From Bacteroidales bacterium (GTDB lineage Bacteria > Bacteroidota > Bacteroidia > Bacteroidales > Muribaculaceae): a DNA stretch of 8,396 nt. Of this stretch, positions 7,226 to 8,396 are shown in pieces; position 1 is the stretch's first letter; every line of letters starts with the position of its first letter. Location: the NCBI GenBank assembly GCA_004552395.1, contig SFOK01000081.1, positions 1-8,396 of the forward strand, read 5' to 3'. Below the pieces are notes generated by a model that worked only from the letters and a program-made list of their open reading frames with translations, searched no databases and was not told the origin of the DNA. The position numbers were made by a program, and so were the translations under genes.

Positions 7226-7245
7226 TCCGCAACTTCAACCACAAA

Positions 7246-7364
7246 ATTACATAAGCCGCAAAAAGGCGCAAAAGCCGCAAAATTCCCATTCGGAAAAATC
7301 GCGAAAAAGGCCGGCGGGAAAAGTGCGAAAAAGTGAGTAAAATCGTGGTCGGGAAAAATCGCGG
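7246..7364. repeat. Degenerate GCAAAA / GGAAAAATCGCG repeat tract
   Basis: After the terminator the sequence alternates short GC blocks and A-runs: AGCCGCAAAA, AGGCGCAAAA, AGCCGCAAAA, then GGAAAAATCGCG, GCGAAAAAGG, GGGAAAAGTGCGAAAAAG. The 12-mer GGAAAAATCGCG occurs at 7292-7303 and again at 7352-7363, exactly 60 bp apart. The second copy already reads in frame as part of the ABC ATPase. Minus-strand frames through this tract also span the terminator and are low-complexity, so I do not call a gene. Confidence 0.6.
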
Positions 7365-7366
7365 CT
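7337..7366. other. Probable junction between Bacteroidales and Clostridia-like sequence
   Basis: To the left lie a completed operon, its terminator and A-rich intergenic repeats. To the right, from 7349, the frame reads SGKIAAEGTPLELKNRYT, the typical sequence just after the switch region of ABC-2 ATPases. The in-frame stop at 7334-7336, and the lack of any ATPase sequence before it, show that the ATPase N-terminal two thirds are missing. Codon choice and ribosome-binding signals change at the same place. An assembly chimera or a deletion/transfer breakpoint both fit; I favour the chimera. Confidence 0.75.
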
Positions 7367-7633
7367 GAGGGAACGCCGCTTGAGCTGAAGAACCGGTATA
7401 CTGCCGACAGCATTACGCTTTACGGTGTTGGAGAAAGCGATGCGGCTGACCTCGGATATCCGGTGACGGTGCTGCACGGTGCGGTCAGGATATCCGTTCC
7501 GGACACCGAGGCGGCAACGAAGCTGATAATTTCCCGTCCGGAGCTGTTCCGGGATTATGAGATAATAAAGGGCAGGATGGACGATGTATTCCTTTCCGTG
7601 ACCGGAAAGAAGCTGAACGGAGGAAACGACTGA
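7349..7633 (+). pseudogene. ABC-2 type transporter ATP-binding protein, C-terminal fragment
   Basis: The fragment of about 94 residues begins SGKIAAEGTPLELKNRYT and ends RMDDVFLSVTGKKL, NGGND, stop. The first part matches the segment after the H-loop in drug- or antibiotic-exporter ATPases (usually IDxGKIxAEGTPxELK). The last part matches their C-terminal accessory region (DDVFLxxTG). The Walker A, Q-loop, LSGGQ signature and Walker B regions, about 200 residues, are absent, and no in-frame start precedes the fragment. It cannot bind or hydrolyse ATP as it stands. The stop codon overlaps the permease start by one base (TGATG), as in translationally coupled ATPase-permease pairs. Most likely it is the tail of an intact gene in another genome, cut by the junction. 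Substrate unknown. Confidence 0.85.
7619..7623 (+). promoter_or_regulatory. Shine-Dalgarno site for the ABC-2 permease
   Basis: GGAGG ends 9 bases before the ATG at 7633 and so fixes that start. None of the three Bacteroidales frd genes has a comparable site. The contrast supports a different source for the right-hand segment. Confidence 0.85.
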
Positions 7634-8396
7634 TGAAGGAATTGTTCGCTCTTGTAAAACGCAACTGCAAGCTGTTTTTCAGGGACAAGGGGATGTTTTT
7701 CACCTCACTGATAACACCTGTGATACTGCTTGTGCTTTATTCGTCTTTTCTTGCGAAGGTGTACAGGAACAGCTTTGTTTCTGCACTGCCGGAGGGGGTC
7801 ACGGTTTCCGACGCTCTTATAAACGGAACGGTCGGCGGTCAGCTTGTGTCGTCGCTTCTTGCGGTGTCGTGCGTGACGGTTGCCTTCTGTTCCAACCTGC
7901 TTACGGTTCAGGACAGGGTGAGCGGGGCGCGTAATGACCTTGACATGACACCGGTAAAGAGCGGGACGCTTGCGCTCGGATATTTTGTGTCGAGTGCGGT
8001 ATCGACGCTTATCATCTGCTTTGCAGCGGTGGCAGCGGGGCTTGTGTACATTGCCGCGACGGGGTGGTATATGTCGGCGGGAGACGTGCTTTTTCTTCTG
8101 CTTGACGTGTTCCTGCTTTCGCTTTTCGGGACGGCGCTTTCGTCGGTCGTGAACTGCGGGCTTAAGACGAACGGGCAGGCCTCTGCCGTCGGGACCGTTG
8201 TCAGCTCGGGATACGGGTTCATCTGCGGGGCATATATGCCGATATCGCAGTTTGCTCCGGGTTTGCGGAAGATAATTTCGCTGCTTCCCGGCACCTACGG
8301 GACGTCTCTTCTGCGCAACCATGCAATGGCGGGTGTTTACCGCGAGATGGAGGCACAGGGATTTCCTGCGGAGGTCGTGAGCGGAATACGGGACTC
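7633..8396 (+). CDS. ABC-2 type transporter permease, 3' end outside window
   Basis: The reading frame from 7633 is open to the window end, giving 254 residues. It starts MKELFALVKRNCKLFFRDKG, the usual cytoplasmic N-terminus of ABC-2 permeases with its RN-x-KLFFRDKGMFF signature, which leads into helix 1. Hydrophobic segments lie near residues 22-41, 68-90, 111-142, 148-170 and 183-205 (GYGFICGAYMPISQF, a typical late segment). LLPGTYGTSLLRN and a charged loop follow, so a last helix probably lies just beyond the edge. It would pair with the ATPase encoded immediately upstream (1-base overlap) as a half-transporter exporting a drug, peptide or lipid. The substrate cannot be told. Codon use (CTT, ACG, GCG, TCG, GGG) and the GGAGG site point to Clostridia/Firmicutes. 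Minus-strand frames here are shadows. Confidence 0.9.
   Translation, partial: MKELFALVKRNCKLFFRDKGMFFTSLITPVILLVLYSSFLAKVYRNSFVSALPEGVTVSDALINGTVGGQLVSSLLAVSCVTVAFCSNLLTVQDRVSGARNDLDMTPVKSGTLALGYFVSSAVSTLIICFAAVAAGLVYIAATGWYMSAGDVLFLLLDVFLLSLFGTALSSVVNCGLKTNGQASAVGTVVSSGYGFICGAYMPISQFAPGLRKIISLLPGTYGTSLLRNHAMAGVYREMEAQGFPAEVVSGIRD

Noticed and set aside
7337..7366. Mobile-element insertion explaining the change of genome
   Set aside because: There are no terminal inverted repeats, no target-site duplication and no transposase, integrase or tRNA at the join.
7144..7477. Minus-strand frames across 7144-7477
   Set aside because: They cross the operon terminator, the low-complexity repeat tract and the junction. 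Phe/Ala/Pro-rich products are what such A-rich DNA gives by chance.
7705..8322. 205-residue Lys/Arg-rich minus-strand frame
   Set aside because: It is antisense to the ABC-2 permease, whose hydrophobic segments and N-terminal signature are unmistakable. The basic composition is a by-product of the permease codons.

Overview
The window reads as two unrelated pieces joined at about position 7350. Positions 1 to about 7345 look like a Bacteroidales gut commensal, plausibly Muribaculaceae-like although the family is my inference. The reasons are a frdCAB-type gene order, start codons with A/T-rich leaders and no Shine-Dalgarno, a promoter matching the Bacteroidetes TTTG / TAnnTTTG consensus, and a large secreted beta-sandwich protein. 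Positions from about 7350 to the end look like a Clostridia/Firmicutes ABC exporter operon. There the codon preferences differ (CTT, ACG, GCG, TCG, GGG and AGG are common) and a clean GGAGG ribosome binding site appears.

Layout. On the minus strand, 2408 down to the left edge is one long surface or secreted protein gene. It has a signal peptide, a carbohydrate-binding-like jelly-roll domain and duplicated Fn3-like domains. It runs off the window and carries a single-base frameshift at a run of four A (2037-2040). Positions 2409-3078 are a 670-bp divergent intergenic region. It holds a 38-bp inverted repeat, a triplicated 19-bp direct repeat, a strong Bacteroidetes-type promoter and a GC-rich leader hairpin. 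Positions 3079-7081 hold the three subunits of a menaquinone-linked succinate dehydrogenase/fumarate reductase: cytochrome b, flavoprotein and iron-sulfur protein. They form one transcription unit that ends at a perfect 12-bp-stem terminator (7186-7225). An A-rich degenerate repeat tract (7246-7364) leads into the junction. After it come the C-terminal third of an ABC-2 type ATPase and a partial ABC-2 permease that runs off the right edge.

How the genes work together. FrdA (FAD, dicarboxylate site) and FrdB (three Fe-S clusters) form the soluble catalytic part, docked on the dihaem, five-helix FrdC. In an anaerobic Bacteroidales the complex would chiefly reduce fumarate to succinate with menaquinol. 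The main oddity in this well-known operon is a C-terminal extension of about 155 residues on FrdC, predicted to be periplasmic. The right-hand ABC genes would form an exporter pair in their own genome. Here the ATPase lacks its Walker A, signature and Walker B regions, so it cannot work as shown.

I found no convincing previously undescribed multi-gene system. The strongest leads are the phylum-switching junction (most likely an assembly chimera), the FrdC extension, the frameshifted surface protein and the structured repeats in the divergent intergenic region.
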